Counted from the first letter of the stretch, positions 1 through 7,991 are shown. The stretch is DNA of 12,538 nucleotides from CAZEJK01 sp964512045 (GCA_964512045.1 CAZEJK010000146.1:1-12538), one strand, 5' to 3'. Notes: generated by a model not told the origin, from the sequence alone. Made by a program: numbers and translations.

Positions 1-678
1 ACGCTCCACGCCACCGGCGTCGTACCGTCTGAGGAGCTGGACCGCGCACTTGCCGCGCACGACGAGGCGGACGCCCACCGGCAGGCGCTGGCGGACAGCC
101 TCGCCCGGCTCGCCTCCCTCGGCACGGCGCATCGAAGCGAAGGGGCGGCGCGCCTGGCCAGGCTCGACAACGAGATCACGGACCTGCGCTCAGAGATCGA
201 CGACGCCACCAGCCGGCTGGACCAGCTCGACCTGGTTGTCGCCGAGCGAGTCGTCCGAGCGCCAGTTGCGGGCCAGCTGGGTCACGTCGAGCGGCTCCGT
301 CCCGGCTCCTACGTGGAGGAGGGCGACCCGATCGCTGCTCTGGTGCCGGACGGTGCGCAGCGTGTGGTCGGCCGCTTCCCCGCCGACGCGCTCGGCCGGA
401 TCCGACCGGGACAGTCGGCACGGCTCCGCCTGGATGCGTTCCCCTGGATCCAGTACGGCGAGCTTCCTGCCGAGGTGCTCGCGGTGGGCAGCGAGCCTGC
501 CGATGGCACGGTCGAGGTGGTTCTGCGTCTGACCGAACCGTCCGAGCTCCCGCTGCAGCACGGCCTCACCGGCTCGGTCGCGGTGCTGGTCGAGCGTGCC
601 GCACCGCTCGAGCTCCTGCTCCGCGCTGTCGGCAAGCGAATCGAAGGTCACGCCATCGATCGGCCCGCTGCAACGTGA
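1..678 (+). CDS. HlyD-family membrane-fusion (periplasmic adaptor) protein, 5'-truncated
   Basis: The reading frame is open from base 1 to a TGA at 676-678, giving 225 visible residues; the N-terminus and membrane anchor lie outside the window. Visible residues 10-80 are charged, Ala/Leu-rich and heptad-like, as in the second half of an HlyD coiled-coil hairpin. A lipoyl-type half-motif (VRAPVAGQLG, about 85-94) and PGSYVEEGDPIAALV (about 101-115) follow, then a beta-rich barrel region to about residue 200. Proteins of this family bridge an inner-membrane ABC exporter to the outer membrane in type I-like secretion. The next gene is a C39-peptidase ABC transporter whose start codon overlaps this stop (GTGATG at 675-680), so the two are probably translationally coupled. 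I infer that it is the adaptor for the two downstream transporters. The family call is firm; the substrate is not visible. Confidence 0.88.
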   Translation, partial: TLHATGVVPSEELDRALAAHDEADAHRQALADSLARLASLGTAHRSEGAARLARLDNEITDLRSEIDDATSRLDQLDLVVAERVVRAPVAGQLGHVERLRPGSYVEEGDPIAALVPDGAQRVVGRFPADALGRIRPGQSARLRLDAFPWIQYGELPAEVLAVGSEPADGTVEVVLRLTEPSELPLQHGLTGSVAVLVERAAPLELLLRAVGKRIEGHAIDRPAAT

Positions 679-3344
679 TGGGGCGCGACGACAGCCGTTC
701 CTGGATCGTGCCCGAGGTCGTCCAGACCTCGGCGATGGACTGCGGGCCGGCGTCGCTCAAGGCCGTGCTCGAGGGCTTCGGCATCTCGACGGCGTACGGT
801 CGGCTTCGCGAAGCATGCCACACCGATGTCGACGGCACCTCGATCGACACGCTGGCCGAGATCGCCGGTCAGCTGGGGCTCGACGCCGAGCAGATCATGA
901 TCCCAGCGGACCATCTGCTTCTGCCGTCGGCAGAGGCGCTGCCTGCGCTGGCCGTGGTGACGCTTCCCAACGGCTTCGCCCACTTCGTCGTGGTCTGGCG
1001 CACTCACGGACCGTTGGTGCAGGTCATGGACCCCGCCACCGGCCGCCGCTGGTGCACTCGCCAACGCCTTGTCGACGATCTGCTGATCCACTCCCTCCCC
1101 GTACCGGCGACGGACTGGCGCGAGTGGGCCGGCAGCGACGAAGCCGTGGAGCCGCTTCGCGATCGCCTGAGCGCCCTCGGCGCCGCGCGGGCCGGCGAGC
1201 GGATCGTGGCCTCGGCCCTCGACGATCCGGGCTGGCAGGCGCTCGCCGCCCTCGACGCGGCAGTGCGCATGGTCGACGCCATGGTCCGTTCCGGCGCCCT
1301 CGCGCGCGGCGATGAGGCGGCCAGCGTGCTCACGTCGACGCTGGCCAACCCCGACGGTCCGGACGCGATCGTGCCGGACAGCTACTGGTCGGTGCGGCCG
1401 TCCGAGCAGGATACCGGCACGCTGCACCTCCGCGGAGCCGTGCTGATCCGGTTTCCAGGACGGCGTGCGATCGCTCCTGAGCCGACCGATGACGGTGCCG
1501 GCGTCGCCCATCCCGAGCTGGCCGCCGCCCTGACCGAGGCCCCTGCACGACCGAGCCGAGATCTGTGGCGATTGCTCCTCGCCGATGGTGCACTGGCGCC
1601 GTCAGCGCTGCTGCTGGGCTTGATCACAGCGGCGGGGGGCGTGGTCGTCGAGGCGCTGCTGTTCCGCGCGCTGATCGATCTCGGAGCCCAGCTCGGCGTC
1701 TCCGATCAACGGGCGCTGGCGATGGTCGGACTCGTCCTCCTCCTGGCGCTTCTGATGGTCCTCGACCTACCGCTCGCCGCCACCGCACTGCGGGCCGGGC
1801 GGCGACTCGAAGCCCGACTGCGGATCGCGTTCCAGGAGAAGATCCCGCGTCTCGGTGATCGCTACTTTCGTAGTCGGTTGAGCTCGGACATGGCCGGGCG
1901 GGCGCATTCGGTGCACACACTCTCGCACCTTCCCACTCTCGCGAGCAGCTTCGTGCGCACCGTGCTCGTGCTGTGCTGCACCGTCGCCGGCATCATCTGG
2001 CTCGACCCGCACAGCGCTCCGGTCGCACTGGTGGTGGCCGTTCTGTCAGTGGCTCTTCCGATGGCTGCACAACGGTTGATCGTCGAGAGAGACCTCCGCG
2101 TGCGGACCCACGGCGCCGCGCTCACCCGCTTCTACCTCGACGCCCTCCTCGGTCTGGTCGCCGTCCGTTGCCACACTGCAGAGCGGGCGGTACAGCGGGA
2201 GCACGAGGGCCTGCTCGTGGAGTGGGCCCGGAGCGGGCTCCACCTGTTGCGCAGCGCAGTGGTGGTCGAGGGCGTCCTCGGTCTGTCCGGGCTCAGCCTC
2301 GTGGTGTGGCTCCTGACCGACCACCTCAGCCGCGCCGGCGAGTCGAGCATGATCCTCCTGCTCCTGTACTGGGCGCTCCAGCTCCCGGCGCTCGGGCGGC
2401 ACCTGGCGCGCATCGCACGACAGTACCCGGCCCAACGGAACGTCACGCTCAGGCTGTTCGAGCCGCTCGGTGCGCCCGAGGACGAGGTTGCCGCGACCAG
2501 CGGCAGCCCGGCGCGCCCCACCGGCTCGGCGCCGCCGGTTGGGCTCGAGCTCCACCAGGTCAACGTCAACGCCGCCGGCGTCAGGATCCTCCATGGGCTT
2601 GACCTGCACCTCGAGCCTGGCAATCACGTGGCCATCGTTGGTCCGTCTGGTGCGGGCAAGTCGAGCCTCCTCGCTGTGATCCTCGGCCTCTACCGACCGG
2701 CGACCGGCATGGTGACGGCCGACGGGGAGCCATTGGCAGGCGACGTCCTGCACCGTCTGCGCGCCACGACAGCGTGGCTCGACCCGTCGGTTCAGCTGTG
2801 GAACCGTTCCTTGCTGGAGAACCTGCGCTACGGCCACGGGGAGGACAGCAGCGGACGCATTGCCGACGTGCTCGAGTCGGCAGGGCTCTACGGTGTCCTC
2901 CAGCGACTGCCGGAGGGCCTGCAGACCACCCTGGGCGGGTCTGGCGGGCTGCTGTCCGGTGGAGAAGGACAACGGGTCCGGCTCGGGCGGGCGCTGCTGG
3001 GCTCACCCACCCGTCTGGCGCTGCTGGACGAGCCGTTCCGGGGCCTCGATCGCGTCCAGCGGAACGCACTGTTGGCGACGGCTCGAGCGCACTGGCGGTC
3101 CGCCACCCTCGTTTGCGCGACGCACGACATCGCCGCGACAGAGGCGTTCGATCGTGTCGTGGTGATGGATGGCGGGACGATCGTCGAGCAGGGTGCTCCC
3201 CGAGACCTGCTCGCCGACCGGAGCTCTCACTACCGCCGGTTGCTCGACACCGAGCAGGAGGTCCGCACGGCACTGTGGGACGACCCTGTCTGGCGCCGCT
3301 GGCGCCTGGTGGACGGTCGTCTGTCGACGGAGCGCGGCCCGTGA
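678..3344 (+). CDS. Peptidase C39-containing ABC transporter (leader-cleaving peptide exporter), 888 aa
   Basis: This is a bacteriocin/RiPP-type exporter that should remove a leader peptide and pump the product across the inner membrane. The N-terminal C39 domain (about 8-125) has the Gln-N5-Cys pattern QTSAMDCGPAS (Gln16, Cys22), His102 in NGFAHFVVV and Asp118 in VMDPATG, so the catalytic residues look complete. Residues about 130-300 form an Ala-rich extra segment, partly helical, that ordinary C39 exporters of about 700-730 aa lack. Six membrane segments follow at about 304-333, 346-371, 417-442, 447-464, 524-546 and 558-572. The nucleotide-binding domain has Walker A GPSGAGKS (655-662), signature LSGGEGQ (759-765), Walker B LALLDEP (Asp784, Glu785) and H-loop His816. 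At the Q-loop the usual Gln appears replaced: WLDPSVQLWNRS sits where VPQ-type sequence is expected. I chose ATG 678, which overlaps the upstream TGA; GTG 675 in the same frame is an alternative. The TGA overlaps the GTG start of the next transporter. Confidence 0.93.
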   Translation: MGRDDSRSWIVPEVVQTSAMDCGPASLKAVLEGFGISTAYGRLREACHTDVDGTSIDTLAEIAGQLGLDAEQIMIPADHLLLPSAEALPALAVVTLPNGFAHFVVVWRTHGPLVQVMDPATGRRWCTRQRLVDDLLIHSLPVPATDWREWAGSDEAVEPLRDRLSALGAARAGERIVASALDDPGWQALAALDAAVRMVDAMVRSGALARGDEAASVLTSTLANPDGPDAIVPDSYWSVRPSEQDTGTLHLRGAVLIRFPGRRAIAPEPTDDGAGVAHPELAAALTEAPARPSRDLWRLLLADGALAPSALLLGLITAAGGVVVEALLFRALIDLGAQLGVSDQRALAMVGLVLLLALLMVLDLPLAATALRAGRRLEARLRIAFQEKIPRLGDRYFRSRLSSDMAGRAHSVHTLSHLPTLASSFVRTVLVLCCTVAGIIWLDPHSAPVALVVAVLSVALPMAAQRLIVERDLRVRTHGAALTRFYLDALLGLVAVRCHTAERAVQREHEGLLVEWARSGLHLLRSAVVVEGVLGLSGLSLVVWLLTDHLSRAGESSMILLLLYWALQLPALGRHLARIARQYPAQRNVTLRLFEPLGAPEDEVAATSGSPARPTGSAPPVGLELHQVNVNAAGVRILHGLDLHLEPGNHVAIVGPSGAGKSSLLAVILGLYRPATGMVTADGEPLAGDVLHRLRATTAWLDPSVQLWNRSLLENLRYGHGEDSSGRIADVLESAGLYGVLQRLPEGLQTTLGGSGGLLSGGEGQRVRLGRALLGSPTRLALLDEPFRGLDRVQRNALLATARAHWRSATLVCATHDIAATEAFDRVVVMDGGTIVEQGAPRDLLADRSSHYRRLLDTEQEVRTALWDDPVWRRWRLVDGRLSTERGP

Positions 3345-5446
3345 CGGTGGAACGCCTCCTCTGGCCCGCCGAGCGGCTCGCAGAGGCGTTCGAGCGGCTG
3401 GCGCAAGCGGTGCGACCGGAAAGCCGCGAGCGGACCGCGCCAGCCGTGCCCACCGCAGCCCACGGCGGCGATCGGGCAGCGGTCGACCGATGGCTCGAGC
3501 AGGCCGGATCGGCGCTCGGCGTCGAGGTGGAGCCGATCTCGGCCCGATACCACGAGCTGACACAGCTGCTCTCCAACGGTGGCCCGGCCCTGTTGCGAAC
3601 GCGCACGCGCGCACCTCGCTACATCGTGGTCCTCGCTGGTTCCGGTCGCCGGGTCCGGTGCCTCGGCCCGGACCTCCGCGTCCACAGAGAACGGCCGGAC
3701 ACGATCCGAGCGGCGCTCTGCGCGGAGCTCGAGGAACCGGTCAGGAGCCGCATCGACCACCTCCTCAGGATCACCAACGTCCCGGAGCGACGCCAGACAA
3801 GAGCGCGCAACGCACTGATCGGAGAGAGCCTCTGCAGTCGCCAGCTCGATCCCGGCTGGCTGCTCAGGCTCCCGCCCGGCGCCTCGATGTGGCGCCAGCT
3901 GGTGCACAGTCACCAGCACGTCCGGCTCGCTGCGATCGCGTGCTGCCATCTGCTCCAGCACCTGCTGATGATCGCAGGATGGGCGCTGATCGGTCGCGGC
4001 GCACTGACCGGACGACTGGACACGGGGTGGCTACTGGGCTGGGGAGCGTTACTGCTGAGTCTCCTCCCGCTCCAGGTTGCCGTCGTCCACGAGCAGGGAC
4101 GGTTTCTTCTCGGGGCGAGCGCCATCTTGAAACGGCGTCTCCTCGCCGGAGTCCTCCAGCTCGAGCCGGAGGAGGTTCGCCGGGACGGAGCCGGTCAGCT
4201 GCTCGGTCGAGTGTTCGAGTCGGAGGCGCTCGAGTCGCTGCTCCTCGGCGGCGGCTACCTGGCGGTCCTTTCGGTGATCGAGATCGTCGCTGCCGGCGTG
4301 GTGCTTGCCCTGGGCGCCGGGGGCGGTTGGCATGTCCTGATCTTCGCGGTCTGGATCTCGGTGGTGCTGATGCTCTCGCACCGTGTCTACCAGGCCCGTG
4401 AAAGGTGGACCGAAGCCAGGCTCGATGTCACCAACGACCTCATCGAGCGGATGGTCGGACACCGCACCCGCCTCATTCAGGAACGTCCCGACCGGTGGCA
4501 CGACGGCGAGGATCGCCTGCTCGCCGTGTACCTGCGCACCGCGCTCCGGCTCAATGCCCTCACGCCATGGGTCGCGATCGCTCCCAAAGGCTGGATGGTG
4601 CTCGGCGCCGCCGGTCTGATCGCCCCGTTCGTCGGCGGCCAGACCACCACGACCGGCCTCGCCATCGCGCTGGGCGGCATCCTCCTCGGCGCCCGCGCGC
4701 TCCACCGGTTCTCCGCCGGTCTCAGCGACCTCTCCGCGGCTGCGATCGCGTGGCAGCGGGTCAGCCTGCTCTACCGCGCGGCCGCCCGGAACCAGTCCGT
4801 TCCGGATACGCTCCTCGACGAGACGGCCGGGCAGCAGCGCCTGGTGGTCGCGCGTGACGTGGCCTACCGGTATCCCGCCCGCCTCCGACCGGCGCTCGAG
4901 GCGATCGACCTCGAGCTCGACCACGGCGACCAGGCGCTCCTGCTCGGCCCATCCGGAGGCGGCAAGTCAACCCTCGCAGCCGTGCTGGGCGGCCTGCGCG
5001 TGAACAGTGAAGGCCTCCTCCTGCTGCATGGGCTCGACCGCCACAGTCTGGGCGCACGGCGCTGGCGATCGACCGTGGTGATCGCGCCTCAGTTCCATGA
5101 GAATCACGTCTTCACAGAGACGTTCGCATTCAACCTGCTGATGGGTCGTCGCTGGCCGCCCGAGCCGGGCGACCTCGAAGAGGCCGAGGCTGTCTGTCGG
5201 GAGCTCGGGCTGGATGACCTGCTGAAGAGGATGCCTTCGGGAATGCAGCAGATGGTCGGCGAGAGCGGCTGGCAGCTCTCCCACGGAGAGCGGAGCCGCC
5301 TGTTCATCGCACGAGCGTTACTGCAGGGCCCGGAGGTGCTGGTTCTCGACGAGAGCTTCGGAGCACTCGACTCGCGAAGCCTCAAGACGGCGATGGAGTG
5401 CGTTCGCCGGCGCACACCGACACTTCTGGTGATCGCCCATCCGTAA
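3341..5446 (+). CDS. Second ABC transporter of the peptide-export pair, permease plus ATPase, 701 aa
   Basis: The start is GTG 3341, inside the overlap GTGA with the previous stop; the frame is open further upstream but that stretch lies within the first transporter. The N-terminal 190 residues have no C39 catalytic Cys or His. They do carry a pattern (GGPALLRTR ... YIVVLAGSG ... CLGPDLRV) that looks like a decayed C39-type fold; this is inference. Membrane segments fall at about 193-218, 229-249, 300-345 (two) and 408-455 (two). The ATPase has Walker A GPSGGGKST with Lys542, a variant signature LSHGE (646-650), Walker B VLVLDES (Asp670, Glu671) and H-loop His700. The protein ends one residue after that histidine (AHP then TAA), so the usual C-terminal tail is absent. 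A C39-bearing plus a non-C39 ABC protein beside an HlyD adaptor resembles the paired transporters (NHLM type) of nitrile-hydratase-leader peptide clusters. The pair may form a heterodimer. Confidence 0.9.
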   Translation: MTVERLLWPAERLAEAFERLAQAVRPESRERTAPAVPTAAHGGDRAAVDRWLEQAGSALGVEVEPISARYHELTQLLSNGGPALLRTRTRAPRYIVVLAGSGRRVRCLGPDLRVHRERPDTIRAALCAELEEPVRSRIDHLLRITNVPERRQTRARNALIGESLCSRQLDPGWLLRLPPGASMWRQLVHSHQHVRLAAIACCHLLQHLLMIAGWALIGRGALTGRLDTGWLLGWGALLLSLLPLQVAVVHEQGRFLLGASAILKRRLLAGVLQLEPEEVRRDGAGQLLGRVFESEALESLLLGGGYLAVLSVIEIVAAGVVLALGAGGGWHVLIFAVWISVVLMLSHRVYQARERWTEARLDVTNDLIERMVGHRTRLIQERPDRWHDGEDRLLAVYLRTALRLNALTPWVAIAPKGWMVLGAAGLIAPFVGGQTTTTGLAIALGGILLGARALHRFSAGLSDLSAAAIAWQRVSLLYRAAARNQSVPDTLLDETAGQQRLVVARDVAYRYPARLRPALEAIDLELDHGDQALLLGPSGGGKSTLAAVLGGLRVNSEGLLLLHGLDRHSLGARRWRSTVVIAPQFHENHVFTETFAFNLLMGRRWPPEPGDLEEAEAVCRELGLDDLLKRMPSGMQQMVGESGWQLSHGERSRLFIARALLQGPEVLVLDESFGALDSRSLKTAMECVRRRTPTLLVIAHP

Positions 5447-5472
5447 CGCAGCCACGTTCGGGGCATCCAGCA

Positions 5473-5769
5473 TCAACCGGCGATGGCGCTCCAGACAGCA
5501 TCAATGTCGGTCAGGTCACCAACCACCCGACACACCGGGGTGGGCGCCGTCCGCACGAGTGTGGGCGTGGCAAGCACACCGTCACGGATCGCGACTGAAG
5601 GATCGTCACCGAGGTCGACGATATGGAGCTCATGCTGCACTGGGCACCGTTCGGCCAGCAACCGATGGACCGCGTCGATGATTCCGGGGGCGCCGGGCGA
5701 GCCGCCAGTGACGTACAGACGCAGCTCGACCCTTCTCAGGACATCACCCCGCCCCCCTGCATCACTCAT
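5473..5769 (-). CDS. kaiB: KaiB-family protein, 98 aa
   Basis: The protein matches the KaiB thioredoxin-like fold along nearly its whole length. LRLYVTGGSPG matches the cyanobacterial LKLYVAGNTPN strand-loop, GVLATPTLVR matches KILATPTL with its conserved cis-Pro region, and PTPVCRVVGDLTD matches LPVRRIIGDLSD. The usual length is about 100 aa; the acidic C-terminal tail of the cyanobacterial protein is missing. In cyanobacteria KaiB binds KaiC and, after a fold switch, competes for SasA and sequesters CikA partners. In other bacteria KaiB homologues occur near histidine kinases with less certain roles. The ATG at 5769-5767 overlaps the TGA of the upstream hybrid kinase (ATGA at 5769-5766), which indicates a coupled two-gene unit. 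The frame extends upstream to 5937, but that part lies inside the kinase gene and has no KaiB similarity. The gene converges on the ABC transporter with a 26-bp gap. The KaiB family call is strong; a true clock role is unproven. Confidence 0.9.
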   Translation of the reverse strand: MSDAGGRGDVLRRVELRLYVTGGSPGAPGIIDAVHRLLAERCPVQHELHIVDLGDDPSVAIRDGVLATPTLVRTAPTPVCRVVGDLTDIDAVWSAIAG

Positions 5770-7736
5770 CGCACCGCTACCGCTTGCGCCTGTGGCGCAC
5801 CGAGCGAGCAGAGCACGCGCTCCAGCTCGCGTGCGGTGAACGGCTTTGCCAGCACCTGCCGTCCCGGACCCGCCGGCTGCGTCCAGCCGGCGGTATCGCT
5901 GTACCCTGACATGAGCACGACGGACATCGCTGGCCACCGCTGCTCGAGCTCACGCGCCAGCGAGTCACCGCTGCCGTCCGGTAGCAGTCGATCCGTCAGC
6001 AGCACATCGAACGGCCCGGCCGGGTCGAGATCACGGGCCGCTTGACAGCAGCCGACGGCCACAACCTCACAGCCGAGATGCTGGAGCATCAGCTCGAGGC
6101 CCTCGCGAACCCGTGGGTGGTCCTCGACGAGAAGCACTCGGCGGTTACGGTTATGGCCCCCAGGCACTGCACCACCTTTGGCCACGACGTCGTCTTCGTG
6201 TCCACCCTGCGCAACCAACGGGAACGCGACACGGAACAGAGCACCACCGTACCGGCTTTCGCCGACCTCGATCGTGCCACCGCTCAGATGCACGATGTCG
6301 CGCACCACCGACAGCCCGAGGCCGGTTCCGCGGCCGACGTCCTTGGTCGTGAAGAACGGTTCGAACACCTTCTCGCGGAGCGAGGAGGCAACGCCGCTGC
6401 CGCTGTCCTCACACTCGAGTATCGCGTGCTCGCGACGACGGGTCGCCGTCAGTCGGAGCGGGCCACCTTCCGGCATCGCATCCTGCGCATTGAGGACCAG
6501 ATTGACGATCACCTGATCGAGGTGTCCACGGTGGATCGACACCCACATCGGTAGCGAATCGAGATCGCAGATCAGCTCGATGTCCTCGCGCAGCACCCTC
6601 CGCACGAACGACTCGGTGGCAGCCAGAGCCCCTCCAAGATCGAGCCGCTCCGGCTCAGGGCTTTGCCGCCGCGAGAGCAGGAGCAGCTGATGGCTCAGCT
6701 GCGATCCCCGCTCCACCAGATCATCGAGCGCGTCGAGGCTTTCGTCGACCTGCGCGGGATCACGACACCGCCGCAGGGCATGCGACAGCCCCGAGAACGC
6801 GTGCAACAGGTTGTTGAAGTCGTGGGCAACCCCTCCCGCGAGACGTCCGATCGCCTCCATTTTCTGGGCATAGATGAGCTGCTCGCGCGCGGTCGTTCGC
6901 TCCCCGAGATCATCGCCGGAGCCCGCGCCCGACGACTCAGACGCTACCAACGGCTCGTACGGGAAAGGACGGTCCTCGCTCGCGGCTGGCTGCCGGCACG
7001 AGAGCTCCCGGGACCGCCGTCCGTCACGCTGTCGCTCAACCCTATCGGAAAGCGTTGCAAGGTAGACGGTTTGCTCCTGCCAGACGATCGCCCGGAACCG
7101 CAGTCCGATGCGCCGCGTCTGGCGACCGTCACGGACGCTCACCTCGAGCTCGGCGGGCATCACCGATGTCACGAGCACACCCAGCTCACGTCCGATCAAC
7201 GGTGTACCCTCGGATCCCAGCAACCTCCCGGCGGGCGCATTGGCCAGCACGATGGCGCCGAACCGATCGATCACGACGATCGGCTCCACGCTCTGCTCGA
7301 CGATCGCCCGGAACCGCAGCTCGCTGGCGCCGTTGGCGACTGCGTCCCGCCCTGAGCAGCGCACACTGCTCCGACCCACCGCAAGCAGAATTGACTGGCG
7401 GAGGGCAACGGGGTCCACATCACCACCGATCAGCACGTCCTCGGCCCCCGCCTGCAGGAGCTCCAACGCCTGCTCCGCCCCACCGCCGGGTACATGGACG
7501 ACGACGCCCATGCCACGTTCGGCCGCGACGATCCCCGAGACCGTGTCGGCACCAACCTCAGCGGCGAGGACCGCGACATCGTAGGACCCCCCGACAACGG
7601 CTTCCGTGCCGGCGACTATCTCCACGCTGTGCGGCAGCGTCCAGCCGTCAAGGCCAGCGCGCAGCGCCGAAACGGAGGTCCCGTCGCCGACCAGCGCGAT
7701 ATGGATCGCGAGGTCTGACGAAGCGCGCGTCGCCAT
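5766..7736 (-). CDS. Hybrid sensor histidine kinase (pseudo-receiver, PAS, HisKA, HATPase_c, receiver), 656 aa
   Basis: This looks like a soluble hybrid kinase, with no membrane segment. Residues about 8-122 read as a receiver fold without its active site: the aspartate position in DVAVLAAE is Ala58, and the conserved Lys after strand 5 is Gly (DVLIGGD). A PAS domain follows at about 139-232 (FRAIVEQSVEPIVVIDRFGAIVLAN), then a low-complexity linker (233-285). HisKA has AIGRLAGGVAHDFNNLL with phospho-His305. HATPase_c has NLVLNAQDAMPEGG, CEDSGSGV and GRGTGLGLSVV. A C-terminal receiver at about 532-650 has LLVEDHP, phospho-Asp582 in LLTDRLLPDG and Lys631. I chose ATG 7736 because a GGGGGTG stretch sits just upstream and the fold begins directly after it; the frame extends to a TTG at 7835. 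The stop overlaps the kaiB start. The pseudo-receiver plus kinase next to KaiB recalls cyanobacterial CikA, but there the pseudo-receiver is C-terminal. A promoter candidate lies at 7921-7948. Confidence 0.92.
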   Translation of the reverse strand: MATRASSDLAIHIALVGDGTSVSALRAGLDGWTLPHSVEIVAGTEAVVGGSYDVAVLAAEVGADTVSGIVAAERGMGVVVHVPGGGAEQALELLQAGAEDVLIGGDVDPVALRQSILLAVGRSSVRCSGRDAVANGASELRFRAIVEQSVEPIVVIDRFGAIVLANAPAGRLLGSEGTPLIGRELGVLVTSVMPAELEVSVRDGRQTRRIGLRFRAIVWQEQTVYLATLSDRVERQRDGRRSRELSCRQPAASEDRPFPYEPLVASESSGAGSGDDLGERTTAREQLIYAQKMEAIGRLAGGVAHDFNNLLHAFSGLSHALRRCRDPAQVDESLDALDDLVERGSQLSHQLLLLSRRQSPEPERLDLGGALAATESFVRRVLREDIELICDLDSLPMWVSIHRGHLDQVIVNLVLNAQDAMPEGGPLRLTATRRREHAILECEDSGSGVASSLREKVFEPFFTTKDVGRGTGLGLSVVRDIVHLSGGTIEVGESRYGGALFRVAFPLVAQGGHEDDVVAKGGAVPGGHNRNRRVLLVEDHPRVREGLELMLQHLGCEVVAVGCCQAARDLDPAGPFDVLLTDRLLPDGSGDSLARELEQRWPAMSVVLMSGYSDTAGWTQPAGPGRQVLAKPFTARELERVLCSLGAPQAQAVAVR

Positions 7737-7887
7737 ATCAGCACCCCCGCGCAGCGTCGCGCAGCAGATCGTCCCGACGCACACTGCGTTCGACCGCCGC
7801 GCATCTGCGACCCGCAGGCACGTCATCCGAACCAATCAGACGCTGAGCCTTCATGCCACCATATATTGTAGGGTCAGCAGACGGCCA

Positions 7888-7907
7888 TAGCTGTTTTCAG
7901 ACAGCTA
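7888..7907. repeat. Small dyad TAGCTGT-N6-ACAGCTA in the kinase leader/promoter region
   Basis: Perfect 7-bp inverted repeat with a 6-base centre (TTTCAG on the + strand), placed about 14 bp downstream of the -10 box proposed at 7921-7926 on the - strand. It lies in an AT-rich island (AAAATATAAAAG follows it on the + strand). It could be an operator for the kinase-kaiB unit or a minor 5' leader hairpin. Function is inferred from position only. Confidence 0.45.
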
Positions 7908-7920
7908 AAATATAAAAGTC

Positions 7921-7948
7921 ATTAAAACTTCCCAGAGCGCTCAGTCAA
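7921..7948 (-). promoter_or_regulatory. Putative sigma70-type promoter for the hybrid kinase-kaiB unit
   Basis: Read on the - strand: -35 box TTGACT (7948-7943, 5 of 6 to consensus), a 16-bp spacer, then -10 box TTTAAT (7926-7921, 5 of 6). Transcription would begin near 7914, leaving about 178 nt before the chosen kinase start at 7736. The site is downstream of the 41-nt hairpin that follows the small gene, so the kinase pair would have its own promoter. It rests on sequence match alone. Confidence 0.5.
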
Positions 7949-7950
7949 GC

Positions 7951-7991
7951 CATCGCTGCCGGTGACGCCACTGGCGTCACCGGCGGCGATG
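7951..7991. terminator. 41-nt near-perfect hairpin between the 27-codon gene and the kinase promoter
   Basis: Two 20-base arms (7951-7970 and 7972-7991) flank a single base. The core GCCGGTGACGCC pairs perfectly with GGCGTCACCGGC, and CATCGC pairs with GCGATG on the outside; the one mismatch is T against G, which is a wobble pair in a + strand RNA. The small gene's stop is 30 bp upstream on the - strand. Neither side has an immediate run of T, so it is not a textbook intrinsic terminator. It may end or protect the short transcript, work with other factors, or be a protein-binding palindrome. The structure is certain; the role is not. Confidence 0.5.

Noticed and set aside
2774..3340. Upstream extension of the second ABC transporter to 2774
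   Set aside because: It overlaps the ATPase domain of the first transporter in another frame and is Arg/Pro-rich nonsense. GTG 3341 gives a normal length and a coupled start.
5770..5937. N-terminal extension of kaiB to 5937
   Set aside because: The extension lies inside the kinase receiver domain in another frame and has no KaiB similarity; ATG 5769 with the ATGA overlap is a better start.
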